In this document: positions 1 through 10,033 of the stretch, piece by piece
Layout of the letters: every line of letters starts with the position of its first letter
How positions within the stretch are numbered: the first letter of the stretch is position 1
Assembly: GCF_007971525.1 (NCBI RefSeq)
Contig: NZ_CP042437.1
Location: forward strand, 6,510,001 to 6,574,000
Direction of reading: 5' to 3'
DNA: 64,000 bases
Origin: Mucilaginibacter ginsenosidivorax
Lineage (GTDB): Bacteria > Bacteroidota > Bacteroidia > Sphingobacteriales > Sphingobacteriaceae
Made by a program: the position numbers and the translations under genes
The notes under the pieces: model-generated
What the model was told of the DNA's origin: nothing
What the model saw: the letters and a program-made list of their open reading frames with translations, nothing else
The model's database searches: none

Positions 1-39
1 GAAATTTAGACTTAAGGCTACTGACTTAAGACTTAAAAC

Positions 40-70
40 TTTGTTTTCTCGCTCTAAATAACTAATTTTG
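40..70 (+). promoter_or_regulatory. clpX promoter, Bacteroidota type
   Basis: TTTG at 40-43 and TAATTTTG at 63-70 are separated by exactly 19 nt, matching the Bacteroidota sigma consensus TTTG-N19-TAnnTTTG. It lies about 20 nt before the clpX start codon, so clpX probably has its own promoter even if clpP lies just upstream outside the window. Confidence 0.75.
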
Positions 71-88
71 ATTAAGTAAACGAATCAG

Positions 89-1327
89 ATGAATAAAAAC
101 AGTAAGGAAATCAGGTGCTCATTTTGCGGTGCCGGTAAACAGGATTCCCTGATGTTGATTGCGGGGCTCGACGCTCATATCTGTGATAAGTGCGTTAACC
201 AGGCTAATGAAATATTAGCTGAGGAGTTAAAGGTACGTAAAGTAAAGTCATCGCCGCTGGCGCCTGCCTTGCTTAAACCGTACGAAATCAAAACTCACCT
301 CGATCAATATGTAATTGGTCAGGATGATGCCAAAAAGATATTATCAGTAGCCGTATATAATCATTACAAGCGCCTTAACCAGCGTATTGATAAGGATGAG
401 GTTGAGATTGAAAAATCAAACATCATTATGGTTGGCGAAACAGGTACAGGTAAAACACTGCTTGCCAAAACCATGGCAAAAATATTAAACGTACCGTTTT
501 GTATTTGCGATGCTACTGTACTGACTGAAGCAGGTTACGTAGGTGAAGATGTGGAAAGTATCCTGACCCGTTTATTACAGGCTGCCGATTATGATGTAAC
601 CCTTGCCGAAAAAGGTATTGTATACATTGACGAGGTTGATAAAATTGCCCGTAAAAGCGACAATGCTTCTATAACCCGCGATGTATCCGGAGAAGGTGTG
701 CAACAGGCTTTGTTAAAGATATTGGAAGGTACTATGGTAAACGTACCGCCACAAGGCGGCCGTAAACACCCAGATCAAAAAATGATTACGGTGAATACCA
801 GCAACATCCTGTTTATATGTGGTGGCGCGTTTGACGGCATAGACCGGAAAATAGCTAACCGCCTGCGTACCCAAACAGTTGGTTATAAATTAAAGCGCGA
901 CGATGGCGAGATAGATATGAAAAATCTGTACAAATACATCACCCCGCAGGATTTGAAATCATTTGGCCTGATACCCGAGTTAATTGGCCGTTTGCCTATA
1001 TTAACTTACCTGAACCCGCTTGACAGAGCTGCCCTGCGCAACATACTAACTGAACCTAAAAACTCGTTACTAAAACAATACAAAAAACTGTTTGAATACG
1101 AAGGGGTGAAGCTGGACTTTGAAGATGAAGTGCTGGAATTTATTGTTGATAAGGCAATGGAATTTAAGTTGGGGGCAAGGGGCTTACGCTCAATTTGTGA
1201 AGCGATTATGATAGATGCGATGTTTGAGTTTCCGTCGAAAAAAGATGTGAAACGCCTGCACATCACGCTGGATTACGCTCATGAGAAATTTGAAAAATCG
1301 GATCTGAAAAAATTAAAAGTAGCTTAA
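89..1327 (+). CDS. clpX: ATP-dependent Clp protease ATP-binding subunit ClpX
   Basis: ClpX is the AAA+ unfoldase that recognises tagged proteins and threads them into the ClpP protease in the cytoplasm. The 412-residue length is normal for the family. The N-terminal zinc-binding domain has Cys10, Cys13, Cys32 and Cys35. The AAA+ core shows Walker A GETGTGKT (about residue 117), pore loop GYVGED, Walker B VYIDEVDKI (about 188) and the conserved stretch ITRDVSGEGVQQALLKILEG. The C-terminal small domain contains GARGLRSICEAIM. The start is the ATG after the promoter at 40-70. clpP is not in the window; it could lie immediately upstream. Nothing unusual was seen. Confidence 0.97.
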   Translation: MNKNSKEIRCSFCGAGKQDSLMLIAGLDAHICDKCVNQANEILAEELKVRKVKSSPLAPALLKPYEIKTHLDQYVIGQDDAKKILSVAVYNHYKRLNQRIDKDEVEIEKSNIIMVGETGTGKTLLAKTMAKILNVPFCICDATVLTEAGYVGEDVESILTRLLQAADYDVTLAEKGIVYIDEVDKIARKSDNASITRDVSGEGVQQALLKILEGTMVNVPPQGGRKHPDQKMITVNTSNILFICGGAFDGIDRKIANRLRTQTVGYKLKRDDGEIDMKNLYKYITPQDLKSFGLIPELIGRLPILTYLNPLDRAALRNILTEPKNSLLKQYKKLFEYEGVKLDFEDEVLEFIVDKAMEFKLGARGLRSICEAIMIDAMFEFPSKKDVKRLHITLDYAHEKFEKSDLKKLKVA

Positions 1328-1371
1328 CCTGCAGGTAAATCTCCGAAGCTATCTTTACTAAAATAACGCAG

Positions 1372-1392
1372 ACCCTGGTGAAACGCCGGGGT
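1372..1392 (+). terminator. Probable clpX terminator hairpin
   Basis: A 7-bp stem, ACCCTGG (1372-1378) with CCGGGGT (1386-1392) including one G-T pair, is followed by TTTGTTGT. It lies 45 nt after the clpX stop and fits a rho-independent terminator with an imperfect T-run. Confidence 0.5.
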
Positions 1393-1407
1393 TTGTTGTA
1401 TCTGGCG

Positions 1408-1522
1408 GTTTCAGTTCGCAGTTTTCAGTTGGCAGTTTGCAAGTAGCTGCCTGATAAATAAATTTAACTGTAAACTGCAAACAGGCAACTGCGCACTGCA
1501 AACAGATAACTGCAAACTAATA
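1408..1522. repeat. Imperfect inverted cagttTGCAgtt-type repeat
   Basis: The left half repeats variants of CAGTTnGCAGTTTTCAGTTG and the right half (about 1468-1520) carries the complementary words AACTGCAAAC and GCAACTGC. The stretch can fold into a long imperfect hairpin between clpX and amn. It contains no reading frame and resembles low-complexity intergenic repeats common in this phylum. Confidence 0.45.
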
Positions 1523-1573
1523 AGGCAGCCCCACCAGGCTGCCATTGCTGGTTAAAACAAAAAATTATTTAAT

Positions 1574-2428
1574 ATGAACGAAGAATTAAATGCAAAAAAG
1601 AACCCTACCGATGCACCGGTAGTTAAAGAAGTGCAGTCGCCCGTAAAATCGGGGCTGAAGACAAAAGAGGCAATTGTGGCCAACTGGCTGCCACGCTATA
1701 CAGGCCGCCCGCTGGAGGCTTTTGGCGATTACATTATCCTTACCAATTTCTCAAAATATATTCAACTATTTAGCCAGTGGAATGATGACGCGCCGATAAT
1801 GGGCCTCGAGAAACCCATGCAAAGTGTTACCGCCAATGGCATTACCATTATTAACTTTGGTATGGGTAGCTCTGTTGCGGCAACTGTAATGGATTTGCTT
1901 ACCGCCATACACCCTAAAGCGGTGATATTTTTAGGAAAGTGCGGAGGTTTAAAAAAGAGGATCGCTGTAGGCGAGCTTATACTGCCCATTGCAGCAATCA
2001 GGGGCGAGGGTACATCTAACGACTATATGCCTGCCGAAGTGCCTGCATTGCCGTCATTTGCCCTGCAAAAAGCCATATCAACCACCATCCGTGATTTTAG
2101 CCGCGATTACTGGACAGGCACCTGCTACACCACCAACCGCCGCGTTTGGGAGCACGATAAAGTGTTTAAAAAATACCTGAAAGATTTACGCGCCATGGCA
2201 GTAGATATGGAAACCGCCACCATTTTCACCACAGGTTTTGCCAACAAGATTCCTACTGGAGCACTGCTGCTGGTATCAGATCAGCCGATGATACCCGAAG
2301 GAGTTAAAACAGCGGAGAGCGACTCTGTGGTAAGCGAACAATACGTAGAAACGCATCTGAAAATTGGTATCGAGTCGTTGAAGCAGTTGATCAACAATGG
2401 GCTAACGGTTAAGCATTTGAAATTTTAA
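1574..2428 (+). CDS. amn: AMP nucleosidase, short form
   Basis: The enzyme hydrolyses AMP to adenine and ribose 5-phosphate and belongs to the nucleoside phosphorylase/nucleosidase fold. Family marks are GMGSSVAATV near residue 95, the glycine-rich FLGKCGGLKK near 117, the purine/ribose-binding AVDMETATIF near 212, and the SDQP segment near 236 that supplies the catalytic Asp. At 284 residues it is much shorter than the enterobacterial enzyme (about 480) because the N-terminal regulatory domain is absent; short versions are usual in Bacteroidota. It stands alone, flanked by hairpins on both sides. A different purine nucleosidase specificity cannot be fully excluded. Confidence 0.88.
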   Translation: MNEELNAKKNPTDAPVVKEVQSPVKSGLKTKEAIVANWLPRYTGRPLEAFGDYIILTNFSKYIQLFSQWNDDAPIMGLEKPMQSVTANGITIINFGMGSSVAATVMDLLTAIHPKAVIFLGKCGGLKKRIAVGELILPIAAIRGEGTSNDYMPAEVPALPSFALQKAISTTIRDFSRDYWTGTCYTTNRRVWEHDKVFKKYLKDLRAMAVDMETATIFTTGFANKIPTGALLLVSDQPMIPEGVKTAESDSVVSEQYVETHLKIGIESLKQLINNGLTVKHLKF

Positions 2429-2446
2429 CCTGATCCATTAAAAGAT

Positions 2447-2527
2447 CGTCATTGCGAGGTACGAAGCAATCCCCGATAAGACAAGTTGATTAGCTTGTAG
2501 GAGATTGCTTCGTGCCTCGCAATGACG
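2447..2527. repeat. REP-like palindrome (attgcgagg/gaagcaatc family)
   Basis: Two 25-nt arms (2447-2471 and 2503-2527) match as inverted repeats at 24 of 25 positions, and the loop contains a further 5-bp stem ACAAG/CTTGT (2480-2484/2493-2497). The core ACGAAGCAATC recurs at 23296-23342. It sits between amn and the convergent macroglobulin gene and may act as a bidirectional terminator. Confidence 0.8.
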
Positions 2528-2545
2528 GGTGGAAGCCGGGTGTGC

Positions 2546-5500
2546 TTATTTACCCACAACTACCTGTTTCATCCCTTCACGCCCGTAAAACACCGGGAAA
2601 TACATCATCTCGGCCTTGGCCGGATTTAGCGTGTATTTACCATCATAACGGGGGATGAGGTTTACGGTGAAAGTATATTTGCCTTGTTTAAGCTTGCGGC
2701 AAAATATGCTTACCTTTTCCTTAAAGTATTCCCTGTGAACTTCATTGTTACTCCAGGGTTGCTCTTTACTTTCGTAAGAGCAACCTGCCGGGATGGGGAT
2801 TTCAATCATTACAAAATCAGCATCGCCTTTGGCGGTTACTTCAGCCTTTAGTTGTATAACTTCGCCGCCTTTCAGGCTGACGAGTTTCTTTTCCTGGCGC
2901 TCAAACCAGGTATCTACAGTAAACTCCTTGTTTACCTTTTGGGGGCTGCTGTTCCAGAATTTTTGCGAGCCGGTGATGTATACAGGTAAGCTGCCGATTT
3001 TGCTAACGCTCATATCCTGTGGATTGAATTTGGCCGAGTAAGGAAATGCCGCAATTGTTTGCGTGGTTAATCCTTTTATAGTGATGGCCGATGGTTTAAC
3101 CTGCTTATCGGTAACCAAAAGATCTGGAAGAATGGTTTCCAGTATCAAGGCAGATTCATAGGTGTTGCGCCATTCGCCGTGGCTGCGCTGTTCTAAAAAG
3201 TAGCCTTGTATCCTGCGCAGTAATTCGGGGTGTTTGCCCTCGGCTTTAATGATATGGTAGGCCAATATACTTAGCTGGATGGAATTATCGAAGAAACGGT
3301 AGCTGTCATCGCCCCAGTAAATATTGCCAAATAGAGTGCGGTGCTGGCGGGCATACAAACTATCCAGCTTAACAGGTAAGCCAGTTTCCTGCTTCACGAG
3401 CATCAGTCTTAATTTATCATAAGCAGATAGCGGGATGCCGGTTTTTAGTTTGAAAGCTTTGTTTTCCTTTTCAACAACATCCACATATTTTTGATAGTCT
3501 GCTTTTGCTTCCAGTTTGTGGAGCAGCTCCAGGCAGGTGAGCTTATCAGCCCCGCGATAGCTTTCTAATTGATAAATCAAGTAGTCGGTTAGTTTTTGTT
3601 TATCCAGCTGAATTATATAACCTTCTTTTTGGGCATCCAGCAAAGCTCCTACCGCATGCAGGCTTATCCAAAGTTCTTCGTCGGTATCTTTCCACCAGCC
3701 CCAGGTGCCGTTGGACCGGCGGTTTTCCTGCAGCTTTTTAATTACATCTTTAATGTTTTTCTCGTATTTAAAATCCTCGCCCAGGAATTTTTTGATCCGT
3801 TTTTCTGCTAACAAGCCTTTTAATTTTGAGGCCAGTTGTTCGTTGCACAGGTATTTGTATTCGCGTAGCTTGCGGGTTTCTTCGGCCAGGGTTGGCAGTA
3901 CCGAGGCCTCGGCCCGGAAAGTAACCGGCCCCATTGCCGGGTCGAATTTTAGGTTAACCGTAGTATCGCCATTTAAAGCGTTAAATATCCCTTTGGTTTC
4001 TTCAATACCCTGTTTTATAACAGGCACCTTACGGCGTTCGCCATCAAAATAACCATTATCGCGTTTTATGGTATATTCAAAATTGAGGCTGTCGGTAGCC
4101 GAAGCAGTTATGCCCAGGGTATCTATTTTAGAGTTGTTAACTGTTATCGCGTCCTGTTTTACCTGTTTGCCGTTATAAGTGAATGTGCGGGTAAGGTTAA
4201 CGGCATCGGTATTGTAGTTCATTACTTTGCCTATCAGTTTCATCTCATCGCCGGCTACTGCAAATTGCGGGGCAATGAAATTGGCACTGATGGGTTTGAA
4301 TGATTTGATCTGCCCGTCGGCATAGCCGGATTGCTGCTGGTTATTTATCCCAACAACAAATGTGCGCCAGTTGGTAATATCATCGGGGAATGTAGCTGTA
4401 AAACTCGCTTGGCCTTGTGCATCGGTTGTTAATTTGGGCTGCCAGTACGCGTAATCAGAGAAGTTTTTACGCAGCGTTTGTTCTGTGCTTTGTTGGGTAC
4501 CATCGCCGGTTGCATCACCGGTTTTCTTTTTGGTGGTAATTATAATAACCCCGTTTGCTGCGCGCTGGCCGTATACAGCCCTGGCAGCAGCATCTTTTAA
4601 TGTATTTATACTACCTATCATATTTGCATCTATGCCATCCATGCTTTCTACAACAACACCGTCAACCACAATCAACGGTTTTCCATTATCCAAAGATGCG
4701 ATACCCCTTATACTGATTTCCTTCATTGACAAAGCAGAAACAACAGAAACAGAACTCGTTACACTTTTCCTGCGTTGTACGCCATAGCCAACTACTACAA
4801 CCTCATTAAGTTGCGAATTAGTTGACTGTAGCACGGCTTGTACAACTGTTGCCGGGTGTATAGTCATTTCCAAAGGTTGGTATCCGATGTAATTAAACAA
4901 TAGTGTGCCGGTGTTGGGCACCTTAATAACAAACATGCCATTAATATCGGTTAATACGCCAGACGGCATCCCTTTTACTTTTACGGTACAGCCCATAAGC
5001 GGCAGTCCATCATCCTGGGCCACCACGCGGCCGTACATCATATTTTTAAAGTTGTTTTCGTCAATGTATTTACTGTTAAAGGCTTCCTTCAGCTTTAAGG
5101 CATCACTGTTGGTGCTATAATCCTGATAGCTGTAGGGGCCGGGCCTGTTATTGATAACATCATTGATCCTGATACTTACCGAATCCTGTTTTTGCGGAAT
5201 AATAGCTACCTGGTAAAAATTGCGGCCATATGGTTTTACTTCGACGTTGTTTTTAATAAAGTAAGTATTTTTTTCGAGCAGGAAAAATATCCTGTAACTG
5301 CCTGCCGCCAATTTTCCAAAATCAGTTATGTTACCTTCGTAAATATTCATGAAATCCGGATCGCCATCTTTGTAAATAATTACATTTTTTATGAATGGTA
5401 TTGTCCCGTTTTTTTTCGTAATGTTAATAGACAATGCGCCCAGCTTATCGCCAACAGGGGCGTTATTCTGGAAAAGATGCATGGTTTGGCTGCGCAGGTC

Positions 5501-8377
5501 GAGGTAGCGCAACCATATCCTTTCGGTTTCGGATTTGGTCAGCGCGTACTGTGTGTAATCTTCTACAGTTGCCCCCCTGAATGTTTGCCGGTCGAAAGGA
5601 TATGGGCTGTTGATACTTTTTTGTTTTAAAAGGCCGGGCTCAAAAAGGTAGGAGTAACCAGGCTCGGCAACAAATGACCGGGCGGCTTCTCCGTTTATTT
5701 TAAAATTCGCTATATTGTTTGCCAAGGGACCTGCCAGTATTTCGCTACCCTCGCTGCTATTTACGCCAGGGTTTAGCAGCAGTACCTGGGAATCCTGTTC
5801 AAGGCTGGCCATTTTTGCGCCCCAATTATTTACTACCCTTATCATGTGTTTGTTTAGCACATCGGCCTCGTACCTGGATAGCGTATCTGTGGCTTTTTCA
5901 AACACAGCGGTTTTATTGATAAGGGTATCGGCGTTTATGCTCAATATCATTTTTTTGCCCTTATCAACAACCACATTATTAAGCCTGATGATATTATCAA
6001 ACGTACGGAAGCGCAGGTTATGGTAGCCCGGCGTTACCGCAAAACTATAGCGCTGCAGTTGCTGCGCCTGGCTAAAATAAACGGGTATGCCATCAATATA
6101 AAGGATGTGCACCGGTACAACATCGCCGTTTTTTACTATAAAAGGCGCTATTTGCGTTAGGCTATCGGGTGCCGGTTCCTGTATTTTATAGGTAGTGACA
6201 GGATGCGTAAACTGAAAATATGCAATGCTGTCCAGGCCTATTTCCCTGCTCCAGCGCTGCCAGTTAAGCGGTAACCAGCCCTCTTTTTCAATATTGCTTA
6301 AATTGGCAAATGGCTTTGTTACCATGTTTTTATATGCCTTGCCCAGGTATGGCACAAACGGCGCATTGTAATTCGGAAACTTTCGGGTAAGCGCCCATGC
6401 AGTGATATCAACACCTGCTACAGGTTTGCCGGCTACGTCTTTAACTTCAATTTCGGTTTTAACCTGCTGTCCCGGATAAACGGTTACGGGCTGTTTTACT
6501 TTAATATCCAGTAATTTATCCTTAAAGGGAATGGCCAGCCCCGTATATCGGTTCTCTCCGCCCCAAACGTAGCTTATCACAAAAACAACCGGGTCTTTAT
6601 CGGTATGTCTCTTTTTGTAATCAAGATTGTTGCCTTCGCCGGCATCAACCTGCTTGTTATTGTTATTAAGCAACCAGTACCAAAAATGGATATGGTGCGG
6701 GTTGTTCACCTTAATCAATAACGAATCGGCGGTTTGGAGACCGGAAAAATTAAGATCGGCAGGTAATTGCCATACCTTTATATCAAGCGCCGCACTATCG
6801 GCTTTAACAAAGTACGACCGGATATTTGGGTTAACAATAACGGTGGCAGGCAAAGTAACGTTTAGCCGGGAAACTGTATCGCCGGTAAAGCTTATTGCGT
6901 TTATGCAAGCGGGCAAACTGGCCACTTTACCTAAAAACAGCGACGTGATCTTCAATGAATCACCTGCGTGCTCGTACTTCAATTTGTAATTGTTGCATTT
7001 AAAATTAAAATATTCGGTTTGAGCGTGACGTTCATTATCCGAGCTTAGCAGTTCCGCCTGCATATGATAATTAATATCGGCCTTCGGAAATATAGAATCG
7101 GGTAGGGTTACTTTGGTTTCGCCAACAGCGTCAAGCTTTATTTGTTGTGTCCATAACGTATCGGGCACAAATATTTTTTCTGCTTTAAACCGCGGTACGC
7201 TTCCGGTTATCAGTTTTATCGCCACACGCCCATCGGGTATCGAAAGGTCGTTTTCATCAGTTGCCTTCATGTAAATAGAAACCGGGTTGCTTGGCTCATG
7301 CTCGTTTTTATCAGTACGTACGCTAAAAGTAGTCGATTTAAGTTCATACTCCTCGTAGCTAAATTTGCCCGCCATAAAAACTTTACGCATTGCCAAAATC
7401 TTGTCTTCATCCTTATCGTTATTTTTATCGGGATCGTATTTGGCACTTGCGGGGTCTTCCAGTGTTATAAAGTATTCTCTGTCAAGGTCCAGGTCCAGGC
7501 TGTCTGTTAAGGCAAAACTGTATTCAAAGCCACCCTTTCGGTAGGCGTCAACGTAGCCTAATATTTTGCCATTGTCGTCATAGTCTTTTTGTATGCGTAC
7601 CAGCAGGCGTTTATCATTAATTGCATTTTTTGATTTCCTGTCGATAATAAATGCCTTTAATTTTACGGTATCCAGCGGCTTGTATAATGGCTTATTAAAG
7701 GCAATAAAGCCGGTGTATTTTTCATTTTCATATAGGCGCTGCCGGTATTTATCTTCATTGTTATCCTCGTCTTTTTTAAACCTCATTTTAAGCCTGTACC
7801 ATTTGGACGAAAACCAACGGCGGCTTAAAAACGGAAGGCTATAGCTTTGGCCCTGTTTAAGCTCAAAGTAATTGCTTACCCCGGCGTAGTCAACTTTTAT
7901 CAATGTTATTGCACGCGGTTTGGTATGATAAAGCCCGGTTAGCTGATCCGCGCTGATGGTACTGCCTCCTGAAGTAACAACCGCGTTTTTAATAGCATTC
8001 CCATTGTTATCGGTAAGGGTAAAGCTTAGGTCGTAATTATTACGCATCACTTTTAAATAAGCCGACCGATTTTCAATCAGTTTGTACTTCAACTTATTTT
8101 TTTCGGCATAAACCTTTAAATAGTTACCCGGCGGAAGGTTGTTTTTCCAGCTATCATCAGTTTTAAACGAATCGACCGGATGCTGTAATATCCTCTCATC
8201 CGGGTGTTTATCCGAATATTTATAAAACAGCAGCACATCGGCCGGTGTAATTTTATAGATGTAAGTATAATAACTGCTTTGCCTGCTGGGTGTAAGCAGT
8301 TTTTGTGCAAATAAATGGCCCCAAACGAAGCCCGAAATGACGATAAGCAGTAATGTTTTTTTATAGCGTGATAACAT
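2546..8377 (-). CDS. Alpha-2-macroglobulin-like protein with embedded SusC-type plug domain
   Basis: This 1943-residue protein has an N-terminal signal/anchor segment (about 1-24), consistent with export to the envelope. Macroglobulin MG2-type modules fall around residues 220-350 (TGFIAFNKPLYKPLDTVKLKA). Near residue 1116 a carboxypeptidase-regulatory-like domain begins (MYGRVVAQDDGLPLMGCTVK), followed at about 1190-1290 by a TonB-receptor plug domain with the SusC-type words VVVGYG, PLIVVDGV and AANGVIIITT. The A2M core resumes at about 1306 (YWQPKLTTDAQG) and contains a thioester-type motif CNEQ at Cys1511. No receptor beta-barrel is present. Known bacterial macroglobulins trap proteases in the periplasm; the purpose of the plug insert is unknown. 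The frame is uninterrupted. It is a single gene with no operon partner. Confidence 0.85.
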   Translation of the reverse strand: MLSRYKKTLLLIVISGFVWGHLFAQKLLTPSRQSSYYTYIYKITPADVLLFYKYSDKHPDERILQHPVDSFKTDDSWKNNLPPGNYLKVYAEKNKLKYKLIENRSAYLKVMRNNYDLSFTLTDNNGNAIKNAVVTSGGSTISADQLTGLYHTKPRAITLIKVDYAGVSNYFELKQGQSYSLPFLSRRWFSSKWYRLKMRFKKDEDNNEDKYRQRLYENEKYTGFIAFNKPLYKPLDTVKLKAFIIDRKSKNAINDKRLLVRIQKDYDDNGKILGYVDAYRKGGFEYSFALTDSLDLDLDREYFITLEDPASAKYDPDKNNDKDEDKILAMRKVFMAGKFSYEEYELKSTTFSVRTDKNEHEPSNPVSIYMKATDENDLSIPDGRVAIKLITGSVPRFKAEKIFVPDTLWTQQIKLDAVGETKVTLPDSIFPKADINYHMQAELLSSDNERHAQTEYFNFKCNNYKLKYEHAGDSLKITSLFLGKVASLPACINAISFTGDTVSRLNVTLPATVIVNPNIRSYFVKADSAALDIKVWQLPADLNFSGLQTADSLLIKVNNPHHIHFWYWLLNNNNKQVDAGEGNNLDYKKRHTDKDPVVFVISYVWGGENRYTGLAIPFKDKLLDIKVKQPVTVYPGQQVKTEIEVKDVAGKPVAGVDITAWALTRKFPNYNAPFVPYLGKAYKNMVTKPFANLSNIEKEGWLPLNWQRWSREIGLDSIAYFQFTHPVTTYKIQEPAPDSLTQIAPFIVKNGDVVPVHILYIDGIPVYFSQAQQLQRYSFAVTPGYHNLRFRTFDNIIRLNNVVVDKGKKMILSINADTLINKTAVFEKATDTLSRYEADVLNKHMIRVVNNWGAKMASLEQDSQVLLLNPGVNSSEGSEILAGPLANNIANFKINGEAARSFVAEPGYSYLFEPGLLKQKSINSPYPFDRQTFRGATVEDYTQYALTKSETERIWLRYLDLRSQTMHLFQNNAPVGDKLGALSINITKKNGTIPFIKNVIIYKDGDPDFMNIYEGNITDFGKLAAGSYRIFFLLEKNTYFIKNNVEVKPYGRNFYQVAIIPQKQDSVSIRINDVINNRPGPYSYQDYSTNSDALKLKEAFNSKYIDENNFKNMMYGRVVAQDDGLPLMGCTVKVKGMPSGVLTDINGMFVIKVPNTGTLLFNYIGYQPLEMTIHPATVVQAVLQSTNSQLNEVVVVGYGVQRRKSVTSSVSVVSALSMKEISIRGIASLDNGKPLIVVDGVVVESMDGIDANMIGSINTLKDAAARAVYGQRAANGVIIITTKKKTGDATGDGTQQSTEQTLRKNFSDYAYWQPKLTTDAQGQASFTATFPDDITNWRTFVVGINNQQQSGYADGQIKSFKPISANFIAPQFAVAGDEMKLIGKVMNYNTDAVNLTRTFTYNGKQVKQDAITVNNSKIDTLGITASATDSLNFEYTIKRDNGYFDGERRKVPVIKQGIEETKGIFNALNGDTTVNLKFDPAMGPVTFRAEASVLPTLAEETRKLREYKYLCNEQLASKLKGLLAEKRIKKFLGEDFKYEKNIKDVIKKLQENRRSNGTWGWWKDTDEELWISLHAVGALLDAQKEGYIIQLDKQKLTDYLIYQLESYRGADKLTCLELLHKLEAKADYQKYVDVVEKENKAFKLKTGIPLSAYDKLRLMLVKQETGLPVKLDSLYARQHRTLFGNIYWGDDSYRFFDNSIQLSILAYHIIKAEGKHPELLRRIQGYFLEQRSHGEWRNTYESALILETILPDLLVTDKQVKPSAITIKGLTTQTIAAFPYSAKFNPQDMSVSKIGSLPVYITGSQKFWNSSPQKVNKEFTVDTWFERQEKKLVSLKGGEVIQLKAEVTAKGDADFVMIEIPIPAGCSYESKEQPWSNNEVHREYFKEKVSIFCRKLKQGKYTFTVNLIPRYDGKYTLNPAKAEMMYFPVFYGREGMKQVVVGK

Positions 8378-8602
8378 AGTGGTGAAATTAAAGTCTTAAG
8401 TTCTAAGTCGGAAGTCTTGGGGCCTAAGTTGGAAGGGAATAAGCTAACTTTTTTAACTCAATGCTCATAACTTATCACTCAAAACTCACTACTCCCACAT
8501 GATGCACATCTATTTACTTTTCCATAAAGAAAGTTCAGTTTATAAAAACTATTTTTGAGGCGTAATCCCGCTTAGTACACCGGGTTAGTAGATATTGAAT
8601 TT

Positions 8603-9964
8603 ATGTGGCATAATAATATATTAGATACCATTGGCAATACGCCGCTGGTTAGGTTGAATAAAGTAACAAAGGACATCCCTGCGACGGTTTTGGCCAAAAT
8701 TGAAACAACCAATCCTGGTAATTCCATCAAGGACCGCATGGCCCTTAAAATGATTGAGGATGCCGAAAAAAGCGGGAAGCTTAAACCCGGCGGTACCATT
8801 ATTGAAGGTACATCGGGCAATACCGGTATGGGCCTGGCTATTGCGGCGGTGATAAAAGGCTACAAGTGCATTTTTACCAGTACCGATAAACAATCAAAAG
8901 AAAAGTTTGATGCCCTGCGTGCCTTTGGTGCCGAGGTTATTGTTTGCCCTACCAATGTAGAGCCCGAAGATCCGCGGTCATATTACTCGGTATCGTCGCG
9001 CCTGGAGCGCGAGGTGCCCAACTCATGGAAACCCAACCAGTACGATAACCTGAGCAACTCGCAGGCGCACTACGAGCAAACCGGCCCCGAAATTTGGGAG
9101 CAAACCGAGGGTAAGGTTACGCACCTGGTGGCTGGTGTAGGTACCGGAGGTACCATATCTGGTACAGCGCGTTACCTTAAAGAAATGAACCCCAACATCA
9201 AGGTGCTGGGCATTGATACCTACGGCTCGGTATTTAAAAAATACAAGGAGACCGGCGATTTTGACAAAAACGAAATTTATCCTTACATCACCGAGGGTAT
9301 TGGCGAAGACTTTTTACCGCAAAACGTTGATTTTAGCCTGATAGACCATTTTGAAAAAGTAACAGATAAAGACGCCGCCCTGATGACCCGCGAGGTTGCC
9401 CGCAAGGAAGGCATCTTTGCCGGTAACTCCACCGGATCGGCCGTGGCCGGGGTGATTCAGATGAAGGATATGTTTAAAGAAGGCGATGTAGTGGTGATCA
9501 TTTTTCCCGACCATGGCACCCGCTACCTGGGCAAAATGTATAACGATGACTGGCTGCGCGACCGTGGCTTCCTGAAAGACGGCAAACTTACCGCCCGCGA
9601 TATCATCGGTAAAAAAGACGTGCAGGAAATTATCACCATCGACTGCGAAAAATCGGTACTGGAAGCTATCAACACCATCAAGTCGCTCAATATCTCGCAA
9701 ATCCCGGTTACCCAAAAAGGTATGGTAATAGGCAAGATAACGGAAAGCGATATCCTGAATTCGCTGTTAGAGAACCCATCCATCAAATCGCAGCCGGTTA
9801 AAAATATTACCACCGCGCCGTTTCCGTTTGTTGATCTGAATACATCTATCGACCGTATCTCGGGTATGATCAATAAAGATAACATTGCCGTATTGGTTGA
9901 AAGCGAAGACGGCAAAATTGAGATAATTACGCAGTACGATATTATAAATGCGATATCGGCTTAG
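8603..9964 (+). CDS. Cystathionine beta-synthase
   Basis: This is a PLP enzyme that condenses serine (or activated serine) with homocysteine to give cystathionine; some relatives act as cysteine synthases. The PLP lysine is Lys43 in NPGNSIKDR, and the phosphate loop is GTSGNTG, with a second glycine loop VGTGGTISGTARYLK. Residues from about 330 to the end form two CBS domains (KSVLEAINTIKSLNISQIPV and NTSIDRISGMINKDNIAVLV), a layout typical of cystathionine beta-synthase rather than CysK. The length of 453 fits. A weak hairpin with a T-run (AGGCG at 9973, CGCCT at 10008) follows. No sulphur genes lie next to it. Confidence 0.9.
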   Translation: MWHNNILDTIGNTPLVRLNKVTKDIPATVLAKIETTNPGNSIKDRMALKMIEDAEKSGKLKPGGTIIEGTSGNTGMGLAIAAVIKGYKCIFTSTDKQSKEKFDALRAFGAEVIVCPTNVEPEDPRSYYSVSSRLEREVPNSWKPNQYDNLSNSQAHYEQTGPEIWEQTEGKVTHLVAGVGTGGTISGTARYLKEMNPNIKVLGIDTYGSVFKKYKETGDFDKNEIYPYITEGIGEDFLPQNVDFSLIDHFEKVTDKDAALMTREVARKEGIFAGNSTGSAVAGVIQMKDMFKEGDVVVIIFPDHGTRYLGKMYNDDWLRDRGFLKDGKLTARDIIGKKDVQEIITIDCEKSVLEAINTIKSLNISQIPVTQKGMVIGKITESDILNSLLENPSIKSQPVKNITTAPFPFVDLNTSIDRISGMINKDNIAVLVESEDGKIEIITQYDIINAISA

Positions 9965-10033
9965 CCTATTGGAGGCGAAAGGTTAAAGGTGTTGTGCTTG
10001 GGCATGGCGCCTTTTTTTGGTTTATATTTGGGT

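Noticed and set aside
2546..8377. Frameshift joining a SusC gene and a macroglobulin gene
   Set aside because: The frame is continuous, macroglobulin modules flank the plug on both sides, and no receptor barrel remains.
9314..9715. 133-residue reading frame on the minus strand
   Set aside because: It is fully inside the cystathionine beta-synthase gene on the opposite strand and has no recognisable features.
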